This document shows, in pieces, positions 29,188-40,052 of a DNA stretch of 64,000 nucleotides. Within the stretch, counting starts at the first letter, position 1, and each line of letters starts with the position of its first letter. The position numbers and the translations under genes are program-made. Origin of the DNA: Pseudomonas sp. PICF141 (lineage in GTDB: Bacteria; Pseudomonadota; Gammaproteobacteria; Pseudomonadales; Pseudomonadaceae); assembly GCF_002286815.1 (NCBI RefSeq), contig NZ_MUNM01000044.1, forward strand, positions 62,001 through 126,000, in the 5' to 3' direction. Under the pieces are notes generated by a model, which did no database searches, was not told where the DNA came from, and saw only the letters and a list, made by a program, of their open reading frames with translations.

Positions 29188-30675
29188 ATGACCGTGCTCA
29201 AAGCACTCAAGAAAATGTTCGGTAAAAGCGAGACTGAGCAGCTCGCGCCAGTCTCCAGCGCTCCTTCTCACACTCCCAGCCACCGCACCGACGGTAATCA
29301 GCCTGGCCGGACCGCAACCGTAGCCGCACCGAAACACGAACCGGTGACCACACCGACCGCTCCCGCCGTCAAGCCCATCGCCTCTGAGCCGCCGCGCAGC
29401 GAAGCCCCGAAACCGCCAAAACCGCGTCGCGAACCCAAGCCAAAAGCGCCGGTTATTCCCTGGAAACTCGAAGATTTCGTCGTCGAACCCCAGGAAGGCA
29501 AAACCCGCTTCCACGATTTCAAACTCGCCCCCGAACTGATGCATGCCATTCAGGACCTGGGCTTTCCGTACTGCACGCCGATCCAGGCGCAAGTGCTTGG
29601 CTTCACCCTCGCGGGCAAAGACGCCATCGGTCGCGCCCAGACCGGCACCGGCAAAACCGCCGCGTTCCTGATTTCGATCATCACCCAGTTGCTGCAGACC
29701 CCGCCGCCCAAAGAACGCTACATGGGTGAACCGCGGGCACTGATCATCGCCCCGACCCGGGAACTGGTGGTGCAGATCGCCAAGGACGCAGCCGACCTGA
29801 CCAAATACACCGGCCTCAACGTCATGACGTTTGTCGGCGGCATGGATTTCGACAAGCAGCTCAAGCAGCTCGAAGCCCGTCACTGCGACATCCTCGTGGC
29901 CACTCCGGGCCGCTTGCTCGACTTCAACCAGCGTGGCGACGTGCACCTGGACATGGTCGAAGTCATGGTGCTGGACGAAGCCGACCGGATGCTCGACATG
30001 GGTTTCATCCCACAAGTGCGTCAGATCATTCGCCAGACCCCGCCAAAGAACGAGCGTCAGACGCTGCTGTTCTCCGCGACCTTCACCGATGACGTGATGA
30101 ACCTCGCCAAGCAATGGACCACCGACCCCTCGATCGTCGAGATCGAAGCGCAGAACGTGGCCAGCGAAAACGTCGAGCAACACATCTACGCGGTGGCCGG
30201 AGCCGACAAATACAAACTGCTCTACAACCTGGTCAACGATAACGGCTGGGAGCGGGTGATGGTCTTCGCCAACCGCAAGGACGAGGTGCGGCGCATCGAA
30301 GAACGCCTGGTGCGCGATGGCGTCAACGCGGCGCAACTGTCTGGCGATGTGCCGCAGCACAAGCGCATCAAGACCCTCGAAGGTTTCCGCGAAGGCAAGA
30401 TCCGCGTGCTGGTGGCCACCGATGTGGCCGGTCGCGGTATTCACATCGACGGCATCAGCCACGTGATCAACTTCACTTTGCCGGAAGTCCCGGACGACTA
30501 CGTGCACCGCATCGGTCGTACCGGCCGTGCCGGCGCCGATGGCGTGTCCATTAGCTTTGCCGGTGAAGACGACTCCTACCAGCTACCGTCCATCGAGGCG
30601 TTGCTGGGTCGCAAGATCAGTTGTGAAACGCCACCGACGCATCTGCTGCGGGCGGTTGAGCGCAAGCGCCCGTAA
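29188..30675 (+). CDS. rhlB: ATP-dependent RNA helicase RhlB (DEAD-box)
   Basis: 495-residue DEAD-box helicase, a component of or partner to the RNA degradosome that unwinds structured RNA for RNase E and PNPase. Residues 1-90 are a Pro/Ala/Lys-rich low-complexity extension typical of pseudomonad RhlB. The core motifs follow in order: Q motif ([10 protein letters not shown]), [20 protein letters not shown] ([13 protein letters not shown]), SAT, and the C-terminal [12 protein letters not shown] and [11 protein letters not shown] strong terminator follows (30695-30725). Confidence 0.94.
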   Translation: MTVLKALKKMFGKSETEQLAPVSSAPSHTPSHRTDGNQPGRTATVAAPKHEPVTTPTAPAVKPIASEPPRSEAPKPPKPRREPKPKAPVIPWKLEDFVVEPQEGKTRFHDFKLAPELMHAIQDLGFPYCTPIQAQVLGFTLAGKDAIGRAQTGTGKTAAFLISIITQLLQTPPPKERYMGEPRALIIAPTRELVVQIAKDAADLTKYTGLNVMTFVGGMDFDKQLKQLEARHCDILVATPGRLLDFNQRGDVHLDMVEVMVLDEADRMLDMGFIPQVRQIIRQTPPKNERQTLLFSATFTDDVMNLAKQWTTDPSIVEIEAQNVASENVEQHIYAVAGADKYKLLYNLVNDNGWERVMVFANRKDEVRRIEERLVRDGVNAAQLSGDVPQHKRIKTLEGFREGKIRVLVATDVAGRGIHIDGISHVINFTLPEVPDDYVHRIGRTGRAGADGVSISFAGEDDSYQLPSIEALLGRKISCETPPTHLLRAVERKRP

Positions 30676-30694
30676 CCCGGGCCTTCAGAAAGAG

Positions 30695-30725
30695 GCGCAG
30701 CCGGAAACGGACTGCGCTTTTTTTT
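30695..30725 (+). terminator. Rho-independent terminator of rhlB
   Basis: GCGCAG-CCG / CGG-A-CTGCGC with a GAAA tetraloop (30695-30717) and T8 immediately after. It starts about 20 bp after the rhlB stop. Confidence 0.9.
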
Positions 30726-30748
30726 CGTCCGGCTTTTTCAACAGGTGC

Positions 30749-30776
30749 TTGATCAAGACAACTAAAAGTCCATAAT
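30749..30776 (+). promoter_or_regulatory. Candidate promoter of dauBAR
   Basis: TTGATC (30749-30754), 16-bp spacer, CATAAT (30771-30776), with the dyad TAAAAGTCCATAATGGAC (30763-30780) lying over the -10 hexamer. The transcript would start about 25 bp before dauB. Confidence 0.5.
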
Positions 30777-30780
30777 GGAC
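30763..30780 (+). promoter_or_regulatory. DauR operator candidate, dauB copy
   Basis: TAAAAGTCCATAATGGAC. The core GTCCATAATGGAC is palindromic apart from its central bases. A near-identical motif in the same orientation relative to its gene lies over the -10 of the binding-protein gene at 34772-34788. Overlap with the -10 fits a repressor site; assignment to DauR is inferred. Confidence 0.5.
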
Positions 30781-30813
30781 AAATTAGTTTACTTTCAGCG
30801 CCCGGAGCCGACC

Positions 30814-33041
<2,228 letters not shown>

Positions 33042-33139
33042 CGCTGATCCTGCCCCCTGAGGTGACGTGTCCACACGATTGCGGCAAACTTCCAGTGCCC
33101 CTTTTAACGGGGCGCTGACGCTGCCTGGAGTTGCACTGT

Positions 33140-33781
33140 ATGAACGCACCTGAAAAAGACTCGGCCCTGGACGCTACGTCCATGGACAACTTCCGCGCGA
33201 TTGCCGATGCGATCGCCACGTTGTTCTTCCCTCACGCCGAGGTGGTGCTGCACGACCTGCGCACGCAGAAGGTCGATTACATCGCCAACAACCTGTCCAA
33301 ACGGGAAATCGGCGACGACTCGTCGCTGGAAGACATGCTCAGCGACGACGTCAGCGAACGAAACATCGGGCCGTACGAAAAGCTCAACTGGGACGGCCAG
33401 AAAATTCGCAGTCTCAGCAGCGTGCTGCGCGACAGCGAAGGGCGTCCACTGGCGGTGCTGTGCATCAACCTGAATATTTCGTTGTTCGAAAACGCGAAAG
33501 CGGCGCTGGATTTGTTCCTGTCGCCGACCAAGCTGATCCCGCAACCGGACTCACTGTTTCGCGATGACTGGCAGGAGCGGATCAACACCTTTCTCCACAC
33601 CTGGCTGCGCGAGCGCCAGCTGAGCCTGAACGTGCTGACCCGCGACCACAAACGCGAACTGGTGCTGGCGCTGCACGCCGAAGGTGCCTTCAAAGGCAAA
33701 AGCGCCTCCAACTATGTGGCCAATGTGCTGAACATGGGGCGGGCGACGGTGTACAAGCATTTGAAGGAATTGAAGGGCTGA
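33140..33781 (+). CDS. dauR: Transcriptional regulator DauR
   Basis: 213 residues, beginning MNAPEKDSALDATSMDNFRA, with a YheO-like PAS domain (about 15-115: IADAIATLFFPHAEVVLHDL...VLCINLNISLFENAK) and a C-terminal helix-turn-helix (about 165-213, ending KSASNYVANVLNMGRATVYK). In P. aeruginosa the orthologue is described as a repressor of dauBAR responding to arginine and lysine. It closes the operon. A small GCCCC/GGGGC hairpin at 33097-33113 precedes it. Confidence 0.9.
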   Translation: MNAPEKDSALDATSMDNFRAIADAIATLFFPHAEVVLHDLRTQKVDYIANNLSKREIGDDSSLEDMLSDDVSERNIGPYEKLNWDGQKIRSLSSVLRDSEGRPLAVLCINLNISLFENAKAALDLFLSPTKLIPQPDSLFRDDWQERINTFLHTWLRERQLSLNVLTRDHKRELVLALHAEGAFKGKSASNYVANVLNMGRATVYKHLKELKG

Positions 33782-33812
33782 GCCCTGAGATCCTGGTCGA
33801 TTGAAAGGGCCC

Positions 33813-33905
33813 CTTCGCGGGCAAGCCTCGCTCCTACAGGTTTCGCATCGTTCACCCGATTTGTGAACAACGTTGGACCGTAGGAGCGAGGCTTGCCCGC
33901 GAAAG
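33813..33905. repeat. REP doublet downstream of dauR
   Basis: CTTCGCGGGCAAGCCTCGCT and its complement AGCGAGGCTTGCCCGCGAA, about 45 bp apart, lie between the convergent dauR and binding-protein genes. Confidence 0.85.
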
Positions 33906-33912
33906 CGATTGT

Positions 33913-34689
33913 TCAGTCGCCGTAGATATCCGACTTGAAATACTTCTGCGAGATCTTCTGGTATTCGCCGCTGGCGCGAATGTCGTCGATCGCCTTGTTC
34001 AGGTCCGCCACCAATTGCGTGTTGCCCTTGCGCACCGCAATCCCGGCGCCCTCACCCACGTATTTGGGGTCTTTCAATTCCGGCCCGACAAACGCATAGC
34101 CCTTGCCACGCGGCATCGCCAGGAAGTCACTCAACGGAATGGTGTCGGCAAAAATCGCATCGAGACGACCGGCGGCCAGGTCCATGTAGATTTCTTCGTT
34201 GTTGCTGTAGCGCTTGACGTTGATGCCCTTCGGTTCAAAAACTTCGGTGGCATAACGGTCGGTGGTAGTGGCGCGCTGCACGCCGATATTCTTGCCCTTG
34301 AGGCTGGCGTACTGGTCATCCACCACTGCGCCGTCCTTCATCACCAGACGCGATGAAGTGAAGTAATACTTGTGACTGAAGTCCACTGATTTCTTGCGGT
34401 CTTCATTGATGGTCATCGACGACAGGGCCATGTCGATTTTCTTCACTTTCAGGGAAGGAATCAGACCATCGAACTCGCCTTCGACCCACTCACACTTGAC
34501 CTTCATCTGTGCGCACAGGGCATTGCCGATTTCGTAGTCGAAACCGACGATCTTGCCTTCCTGGGTTTTGGACGCGAACGGCGGATAAGCCGCTTCGATG
34601 CCGATGCGCAGGGTTTTCTCGGCGGCAAACACGCTACTGCACGCCAACAGGCTCAGGGCCAGACCGGTGATGAGGGGGAATTTCTTCAT
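33913..34689 (-). CDS. Periplasmic amino-acid-binding protein linked to dauBAR
   Basis: 258 residues from the ATG at 34689; a longer frame from 34776 would start inside the promoter and is rejected. Signal peptide [20 protein letters not shown] with probable cleavage after VFAAE or nearby. The family-3 solute-binding fold is clear ([40 protein letters not shown], and [19 protein letters not shown]). A homologue sits at the same place beside dauBAR in P. aeruginosa. The promoter carries the same motif as dauB, so it is probably co-regulated and binds arginine, lysine or a related amino acid. The cognate permease is not adjacent. Confidence 0.9.
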   Translation of the reverse strand: MKKFPLITGLALSLLACSSVFAAEKTLRIGIEAAYPPFASKTQEGKIVGFDYEIGNALCAQMKVKCEWVEGEFDGLIPSLKVKKIDMALSSMTINEDRKKSVDFSHKYYFTSSRLVMKDGAVVDDQYASLKGKNIGVQRATTTDRYATEVFEPKGINVKRYSNNEEIYMDLAAGRLDAIFADTIPLSDFLAMPRGKGYAFVGPELKDPKYVGEGAGIAVRKGNTQLVADLNKAIDDIRASGEYQKISQKYFKSDIYGD

Positions 34690-34771
34690 ATTCGTTCTCT
34701 CGCGGGTTGTTGTTGGTTTGGCAAGACAGAAGAAAAAATTGAAACGGAGCACGCTTTTTTGTACTTGGAAT

Positions 34772-34788
34772 TCCATACTGGACTTTTA
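34772..34788 (-). promoter_or_regulatory. DauR operator candidate, binding-protein copy
   Basis: Read in the direction of the gene it is TAAAAGTCCAGTATGGA, against TAAAAGTCCATAATGGA at dauB (two differences in 17). It lies over the -10 hexamer in the same position relative to the promoter as the dauB copy. Confidence 0.5.
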
Positions 34789-34803
34789 TGTATTTTCCGT
34801 CAA
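34775..34803 (-). promoter_or_regulatory. Sigma-70 promoter of the dau-linked binding-protein gene
   Basis: Minus strand TTGACG (34803-34798), 17-bp spacer, CAGTAT (34780-34775). Transcription would start near 34768, giving a leader of about 80 nt. Confidence 0.55.
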
Positions 34804-34854
34804 TCAGGCAAGCAGCCTCATACCCCTCCTCCGGTCGGGTGCTGACACAAATAT

Positions 34855-34904
34855 GAAAAAGGCCGAGTCGATGCTTCGCCAACAAGCGAAACACCGACCC
34901 GGCC
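34855..34904 (-). terminator. Terminator of hmp
   Basis: On the minus strand GGCCGGGTCG...TTTCGC pairs with GCGAAGC...CGACTCGGCC and is followed by T5. It lies 22 bp past the hmp stop. Confidence 0.8.
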
Positions 34905-34925
34905 CCGCGGGAACCGCCCAGCGAG

Positions 34926-36107
34926 TTATTCCAGCACGGCAGCCGGCCCGAAGAATTCGTAACGGCTTTGCTTCTCCGGCACGCCCAAGGCCTTGAGGTG
35001 ACGCTTGATCGCCGCCATGAAGCCTTTAGGCCCCAGGAAGTACGCATCCACGTCACGCTGTTCCGGCAGCCACTCGCCCAGTTGCGCCTGGCTCAACAGG
35101 CCAACCTTGTCCGCCGCCGGGCTGATGCCGTCGTCTTCGGCATAGCAATAAAAACGCTTGAGCTGCGGATGACGCTCGGCCAAGCCATCGATCCAGTCAC
35201 GGAAGGCATGCACGCTACCGTTGCGCGCGCAGTGGATAAAATGCACCGGCCGCTGGGTCGCCAGCGCCGCTTCGAGCATCGGCAATGTCGGAGTAATGCC
35301 GACACCGCCACTGATCAGCACCAGCGGTTTGTCGCTGGCGGTCAGGGTGAAATCGCCCGCTGGCGGGAACAGCATGATGCTTGCGCCGACGTGCAGTTGA
35401 TCGTGCAAATGGTTGGAAGCGCGGCCGCCGGTTTCGCGTTTGACGCTGATGCGGTACTGACCTTTGTTCGCCAGCGCCGACAGCGAATAGTTGCGTCGAA
35501 TTTCTTCGCCATCGAGGATCAGTTTCATGCCGATGTACTGGCCTGGCTCTGCCGCAAGAATCGGGCCCTTGTCCGCCGGCTCGAAGTAGAACGAGGTGAT
35601 TTCCGCGCTCTCCTCGACCTTGGCCGCCACGATGAATTCCCGCGCACCACGCCAGCCGCCCGGCGCCTGGGCTTTCTGGTCGTAGATGCTGGCTTCGGCG
35701 CCGATCAGGATCTCGGCCAATTGACCATAGGCCGCGCCCCAGGCACTCATCACTTCAGGCGTGGCGATCTCTTCGCCCAGCACTTCGGAGATCGCTCGCA
35801 ACAGGCAGCTGCCCACAATCGGGTAATGCTCCGGCAGGATTTGCAGGGCCACGTGCTTGTTGATGATTTTGCTCACCAGGTCGCCCAACTGATCGAGCTG
35901 GTCGATGTGCCGCGCATACATCAATACACCGTTGGCCAGGGCGCGTGGCTGATCGCCACTGGCTTGGTGAGCCTGGTTGAACAGCGGACGGACTTCCGGG
36001 TATTCGGAGAGCATCATGCGATAGAAGTGAGTGATCAACGCTTCGCCGCCGCTTTCCAGCAAGGGCACGGTGGATTTGATAATTGCACGGTCTTGAACGC
36101 TAAGCAT
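34926..36107 (-). CDS. hmp: Nitric oxide dioxygenase (flavohaemoglobin)
   Basis: 393 residues from the ATG at 36107, the size of the P. aeruginosa protein (fhp). The globin domain (1-~140) contains Tyr29, Gln53 and the proximal haem His85 (KHVALQI). It is followed by an FAD domain (RRNYSLSA) and an NAD domain (LISGGVGITPTLPML, then YFLGPKGFM). The enzyme converts NO and O2 to nitrate in the cytoplasm. It is divergent from norR; the intergenic region holds a sigma-54-like promoter and two NorR-type sites. Confidence 0.96.
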   Translation of the reverse strand: MLSVQDRAIIKSTVPLLESGGEALITHFYRMMLSEYPEVRPLFNQAHQASGDQPRALANGVLMYARHIDQLDQLGDLVSKIINKHVALQILPEHYPIVGSCLLRAISEVLGEEIATPEVMSAWGAAYGQLAEILIGAEASIYDQKAQAPGGWRGAREFIVAAKVEESAEITSFYFEPADKGPILAAEPGQYIGMKLILDGEEIRRNYSLSALANKGQYRISVKRETGGRASNHLHDQLHVGASIMLFPPAGDFTLTASDKPLVLISGGVGITPTLPMLEAALATQRPVHFIHCARNGSVHAFRDWIDGLAERHPQLKRFYCYAEDDGISPAADKVGLLSQAQLGEWLPEQRDVDAYFLGPKGFMAAIKRHLKALGVPEKQSRYEFFGPAAVLE

Positions 36108-36146
36108 AAAGGGCGACTCCTGAGCTTTATGTGAATATCTTTCACC

Positions 36147-36163
36147 TATCAGTTTCCATGCCA
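36147..36163 (-). promoter_or_regulatory. Sigma-54-like promoter of hmp
   Basis: Minus strand TTGGCATGGAAACTGATA has the GG at -24 (36162-36161) and, after 10 nt, GA where GC would be ideal at -12. The predicted start is about 30 nt before the hmp ATG. The position fits activation by NorR bound at 36205-36241, but the -12 element is imperfect. Confidence 0.45.
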
Positions 36164-36202
36164 ACAATTAAACCCTTACAAATCATCAACTTAAAAACGA
36201 AG

Positions 36203-36243
36203 TAGTCATATCGACACGCGACGCTTTATAGTCACACCGACTA
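36203..36243. promoter_or_regulatory. Two NorR (FhpR) enhancer sites
   Basis: GTCATATCGAC (36205-36215) and GTCACACCGAC (36231-36241) both fit the NorR core GT-N7-AC, and the second is extended to TAGTC-N5-GACTA. They are 26 bp apart centre to centre and lie about 70-105 bp upstream of the predicted hmp start. Confidence 0.6.
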
Positions 36244-36255
36244 CACGGAGTCATT

Positions 36256-37809
36256 ATGACTGCAAAATTACTGCTCACGACCCTGCTGCCCCTGGTCTCC
36301 GACCTGTCCCGCGAACTGCCCGAAGGCGAGCGTTATCGACGCTTGCTCGAGGCCATGCGTGCCCTGCTCCCGTGCGACGCCGCCGCCCTGCTGCGACTCG
36401 ATGGCGAATGGCTGGTGCCGCTGGCTGTGGATGGATTGAGCACCGACACCCTCGGTCGACGTTTCAAAGTCAGCGAACACCCGCGCTTCGAAGCGCTGCT
36501 CAGCAGTCCCGGCCCAACTCGTTTCGCCGCCGACAGCGATTTGCCCGACCCTTATGACGGTCTGGTCGTCGGCCTTCACGATCACCTGGAAGTCCACGAC
36601 TGCATGGGCTGCCCGCTGTTTATCGACGAGCGTGCGTGGGGTTTGTTGACCCTCGACGCGCTCGCTCCTGAACGTTTCCAATCGATCGAGCTGGATGCCC
36701 TGCAAGCCTTCGCCGGCCTCGCCGCCGCCACGGTCAACGCCGCCGAGCGCATCGAACGACTGGCCAATCGCGTCGAAGACGAACATCAGCGCGCCGAGGT
36801 TTACCGTCAGGCCAGCGGCCAGCAGAACCGGGAAATGATCGGCCAGAGCAAGACTTACAAACGATTGATGGAAGAGATCAGCCTGGTGGGCGGCAGCGAC
36901 CTGACGGTGCTGATCACCGGCGAAACCGGGGTCGGCAAAGAGCTGGTGGCGCAGGCCATTCACGCGGCGTCGCCCCGGGCCGACAAACCGATTATCAGCC
37001 TCAATTGCGCTGCCCTGCCCGACACGCTGGTGGAAAGCGAATTGTTCGGCCATGTGCGCGGTGCTTTCACCGGGGCGACGAATGATCGGCGTGGCAAATT
37101 CGAACTGGCCAATGGCGGTACGTTGTTCCTCGATGAAGTGGGCGAACTGTCGCTGACGGTGCAAGCCAAATTGCTGCGAGTGTTGCAGAGCGGGCAATTG
37201 CAGCGGCTGGGGTCGGACCAGGAACATCAGGTCGACGTACGATTGATTGCCGCGACCAACCGCGATCTGGCCGAAGAAGTGCGCAGCGGTCGCTACCGTG
37301 CCGACTTCTATCATCGCCTGAGTGTTTATCCGCTGCTGGTGCCTGCGCTGAGGGATCGCGGTCGGGATGTGTTGTTGCTCAGTGGCTTTTTCCTGGAACA
37401 AAACCGCTCACGCATGGGCCTCAACAGCCTGCGCCTGACCAGCGATGCGCAGGCGGCATTGTTGGCCTATGCCTGGCCGGGGAACGTGCGGGAGCTGGAA
37501 CATTTGATTGGTCGCAGTGCGTTGAAGGCGCTGGGTAACTGCAAGCAACGGCCAAAAATTCTCAGCTTGAGCGCGGCGGATCTGGACTTGCCCAACGCCA
37601 GCATTGAACCGGCGCCAGAACCGCAGGTTGCGGCACCGACGGCTGCATTAATTACAGGGGATTTGCGTAAAGCCACCGAACATTATCAGCGCCAACTGAT
37701 CAGCGCTTGCCTGGAACGGCACCAGAACAACTGGGCCAGTGCGGCGCGGGAGCTGGGTCTGGATCGGGCGAACCTTGGACGAATGGCCAAGCGGTTGGGG
37801 ATGAAGTAA
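36256..37809 (+). CDS. norR: Nitric oxide reductase transcription regulator NorR (FhpR-type)
   Basis: 517-residue sigma-54-dependent activator. The N-terminal GAF domain (about 20-170), which binds a non-haem iron that senses NO in the family, is followed by an AAA+ domain (Walker A GETGVGK at 222-228, sigma-54-contacting GAFTGA at 269-274, then FLDEVGELS). A C-terminal Fis-type helix-turn-helix ends SAARELGLDRANLGRMAKRL. Divergent from hmp, its probable only target here; norCB is not in the window. Confidence 0.94.
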   Translation: MTAKLLLTTLLPLVSDLSRELPEGERYRRLLEAMRALLPCDAAALLRLDGEWLVPLAVDGLSTDTLGRRFKVSEHPRFEALLSSPGPTRFAADSDLPDPYDGLVVGLHDHLEVHDCMGCPLFIDERAWGLLTLDALAPERFQSIELDALQAFAGLAAATVNAAERIERLANRVEDEHQRAEVYRQASGQQNREMIGQSKTYKRLMEEISLVGGSDLTVLITGETGVGKELVAQAIHAASPRADKPIISLNCAALPDTLVESELFGHVRGAFTGATNDRRGKFELANGGTLFLDEVGELSLTVQAKLLRVLQSGQLQRLGSDQEHQVDVRLIAATNRDLAEEVRSGRYRADFYHRLSVYPLLVPALRDRGRDVLLLSGFFLEQNRSRMGLNSLRLTSDAQAALLAYAWPGNVRELEHLIGRSALKALGNCKQRPKILSLSAADLDLPNASIEPAPEPQVAAPTAALITGDLRKATEHYQRQLISACLERHQNNWASAARELGLDRANLGRMAKRLGMK

Positions 37810-37832
37810 CCCCGGCATCATGGTTAGGAACT

Positions 37833-37977
37833 TCTGTGGCGAGGGGGCTTGCCCCCGTTCGGCCGCGAAGCGGTCGTGAAACCAGCGATGAGGTTGTACT
37901 CTGGAAAAAACGGGAGCGCTTCGCACTCCAACGGGGGCAAGCCCCCTCGCCACAGGCAAGCCCCCTCGCCACAGGGG
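37833..37977. repeat. REP element with a 19-bp tandem duplication
   Basis: CTGTGGCGAGGGGGCTTGCC on the left and AACGGGGGCAAGCCCCCTCG on the right bound the element. The right arm is followed by a direct repeat of GCAAGCCCCCTCGCCACAG at 37937-37955 and 37956-37974, so the end is duplicated. A half copy of this subfamily occurs at 47044-47069. Confidence 0.85.
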
Positions 37978-38097
37978 TTTGTTTGGGCGGCAATGGGGAT
38001 TACTCCTAAAGCCTGCCTCCGCCAAGTCGATAACCCGGCATCGATAGCTGTTGGCGATCGCACAATCGCCCATCACCTTTTTCCACAGAAGGTTTTT

Positions 38098-39000
38098 ATG
38101 TCTTCCAACAAAGCCCGCGCAGATTCACTTTCGCTTCTGCTGTTTACCTTGCGCAGCGGCAAGCTGATGGCGATCAACCTGCTGAAAGTCAGCGAAATCA
38201 TCCCCTGCCCGCCGCTGACCAGGCTGCCGGAGTCGCACCCTCACGTCAAAGGCATCGCCACCCTGCGCGGCGCATCGCTGTCGGTGATCGACCTGAGCCG
38301 CGCCATCGGCGAGCGACCGCTGGAAGACCCGAACGGTGGCTGCCTGATCGTCACCGACGTCAGCCGCTCCAAGCAGGGCTTGCACGTTCAAGCAGTGAGC
38401 AAGATCGTCCATTGCCTGACCACCGACATCCGTCCACCGCCCTTCGGCTCCGGTGGCGTGCGTTCGTACATCACTGGCGTGACCTCTGTCGACGGCACGC
38501 TGGTGCAAGTGCTGGACATCGAAAAGGTCATCCACGGCATCGCGCCGGCGCAGATCGAAACGGCCCCGACCGAATTGAGCATGGAAGACGCCGAAGTCCT
38601 CGGCAACGCACGAATCCTGGTGGTCGATGACAGCCAGGTCGCCCTGCAACAATCGGTACACACCCTGCGCAACCTCGGCCTGCAATGCCACACCGCTCGC
38701 AGCGCCAGGGAAGCCATCGACTGCCTGCTGGACCTGCAAGGCACCGCCCAGCAAATCAACCTGATCGTCTCCGATATCGAAATGTCGGAAATGGACGGCT
38801 ATGCCCTCACTCGCACATTGCGCGAAACCCCGGACTTCTCGCACCTCTATGTATTGCTGCACACCTCGCTGGACAGCGCGATGAACAGCGAGAAGGCTCG
38901 ACTGGCCGGAGCCAACGCGGTGCTGACCAAATTCTCCTCACCGGAACTGACCAAATGCCTGATCGCGGCGGCCAGGGCCGTCACTGAACAAGGTCATTGA
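38098..39000 (+). CDS. cheV: Chemotaxis protein CheV
   Basis: 300-residue coupling protein made of a CheW-like domain (about 10-150: LLLFTLRSGKLMAINLLKVS, then VKGIATLRGASLSVIDLSRA) and a response-regulator receiver domain (about 175-300). The receiver has the acidic pocket in RILVVDDSQ, the phospho-acceptor Asp in NLIVSDIEMSEMDGYAL and the late Lys in VLTKFSS. CheV proteins couple chemoreceptors to CheA and may adapt the response by phosphorylation. Start ATG 38098 with AGAAGG upstream; an in-frame start at 37849 lies in the REP element. The gene abuts the GNAT gene. Confidence 0.93.
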   Translation: MSSNKARADSLSLLLFTLRSGKLMAINLLKVSEIIPCPPLTRLPESHPHVKGIATLRGASLSVIDLSRAIGERPLEDPNGGCLIVTDVSRSKQGLHVQAVSKIVHCLTTDIRPPPFGSGGVRSYITGVTSVDGTLVQVLDIEKVIHGIAPAQIETAPTELSMEDAEVLGNARILVVDDSQVALQQSVHTLRNLGLQCHTARSAREAIDCLLDLQGTAQQINLIVSDIEMSEMDGYALTRTLRETPDFSHLYVLLHTSLDSAMNSEKARLAGANAVLTKFSSPELTKCLIAAARAVTEQGH

Positions 39001-39486
39001 GTGGTGGCCGAGACCTTTTGTTTTCTGATGCGGCGCAACCTCGCTGAGGATGTGCCGCCTTTCACTTGGCCAAACGGCATTGAGTTGACCCAATACCGTC
39101 CCGAGCTCGCTGAAGCCGTTCATCATTTGATGGAACTGGGCTATCGGGAAGGTAGCGGTCGCGTACCGGCGCTGGAAGTCTGGCAACAGCGTTTCGAAAC
39201 CGATCCCGAATACGATCCGTCCCTGTGCTTCATCGCGATCGACGCCGAAGGAATCGTCGGCGTCGCCCAGTGCTGGACCAGTGCCTACATCAAGAGCCTG
39301 GTGGTGCATCCGCGCGCTCAAGGCCTCGGACTTGGCCGTGCGCTGCTACTCAATGCTTTCAAGGTGTTTCAGCAACGCCGCGAAGGCTACGTGGATCTGA
39401 AGGTGCTGGAAAATAACCTCCGGGCCCAGCGTTTGTACGAAAGTGCCGGGATGTATGTGGTCCGCCGGGAGCCGGTTCCAACCTGA
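39001..39486 (+). CDS. GNAT family N-acetyltransferase
   Basis: 161 residues starting at GTG 39001, immediately after the cheV stop, so the two are probably cotranscribed. The acetyl-CoA-binding core is SLVVHPRAQGLGLGRALLLN (motif A, about 99-118), followed by LKVLENNLRAQRLYESAGMY (motif B). The first ~70 residues contain the substrate-binding helices. The substrate is unknown. A REP doublet follows. Confidence 0.88.
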   Translation: MVAETFCFLMRRNLAEDVPPFTWPNGIELTQYRPELAEAVHHLMELGYREGSGRVPALEVWQQRFETDPEYDPSLCFIAIDAEGIVGVAQCWTSAYIKSLVVHPRAQGLGLGRALLLNAFKVFQQRREGYVDLKVLENNLRAQRLYESAGMYVVRREPVPT

Positions 39487-39491
39487 CACCG

Positions 39492-39570
39492 CCTTCGCGG
39501 GCAAGCCTCGCTCCTACAGGTTCGGTGAACGATACATGACCTGTGCAGGAGCGAGGCTTGCCCGCGAAGA
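39492..39570. repeat. REP doublet downstream of the GNAT gene
   Basis: CTTCGCGGGCAAGCCTCGCT and AGCGAGGCTTGCCCGCGAAG face each other about 30 bp apart. Confidence 0.85.
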
Positions 39571-39642
39571 GGCCCGCACAACCATCCAAAACCATCAGGC
39601 ATACTCCGACCTCGGCCACCACACGCCAAGGATGCCCAAACC

Positions 39643-39969
39643 ATGAAAGCCACCACCCTGACCTTCCTCTGCCTCACTGCCCTCACCACCCAAGCCCATG
39701 CCTCCAGCCCCGATGCCTGGGCCACCCACGACAAAGCCGTGCTCGCCAGTTGCACCAAAACCAGCGGCCTGAAAAACGTCAAACCCGTCGGCAACGTCGC
39801 GCAATTCGATGACCGGGTCGGATATACCGCGCTCCTGCTGCAAGGCCAGTACCCGCAGAAACACATGAAAGACCAGCAAGGCACTGAGCTGTGCCTCTAC
39901 AACAAGAAAAGCAAAACCGCCTATGTGACCGAGTGGGACTCCATCCGCCCACCCGCAAAAGCGCAGTGA
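39643..39969 (+). CDS. Small secreted protein of unknown function
   Basis: 108 residues with a signal peptide (MKATTLTFLCLTALTTQAHA, cleavage after HAS or nearby). The mature part of about 87 residues contains two cysteines (LASCTK and ELCLYN) that could form a disulphide, and VGNVAQFDDRVGYTALLLQG in the middle. No domain is recognised. It is preceded by the REP doublet and followed by the YkgJ-type gene. Confidence 0.75.
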   Translation: MKATTLTFLCLTALTTQAHASSPDAWATHDKAVLASCTKTSGLKNVKPVGNVAQFDDRVGYTALLLQGQYPQKHMKDQQGTELCLYNKKSKTAYVTEWDSIRPPAKAQ

Positions 39970-40052
39970 CTGGCGCATAACTTGCTTCGGCCCAGGCCTT
40001 TGCGGTGGCTTTTTGTCGCCATTTCATACCTTCAAAGGTGACTGGCCGTTCC

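Noticed and set aside
37849..38097. Extended N-terminus of CheV
   Set aside because: It would translate the REP element; the ATG at 38098 has AGAAGG upstream and begins the CheW-like domain.
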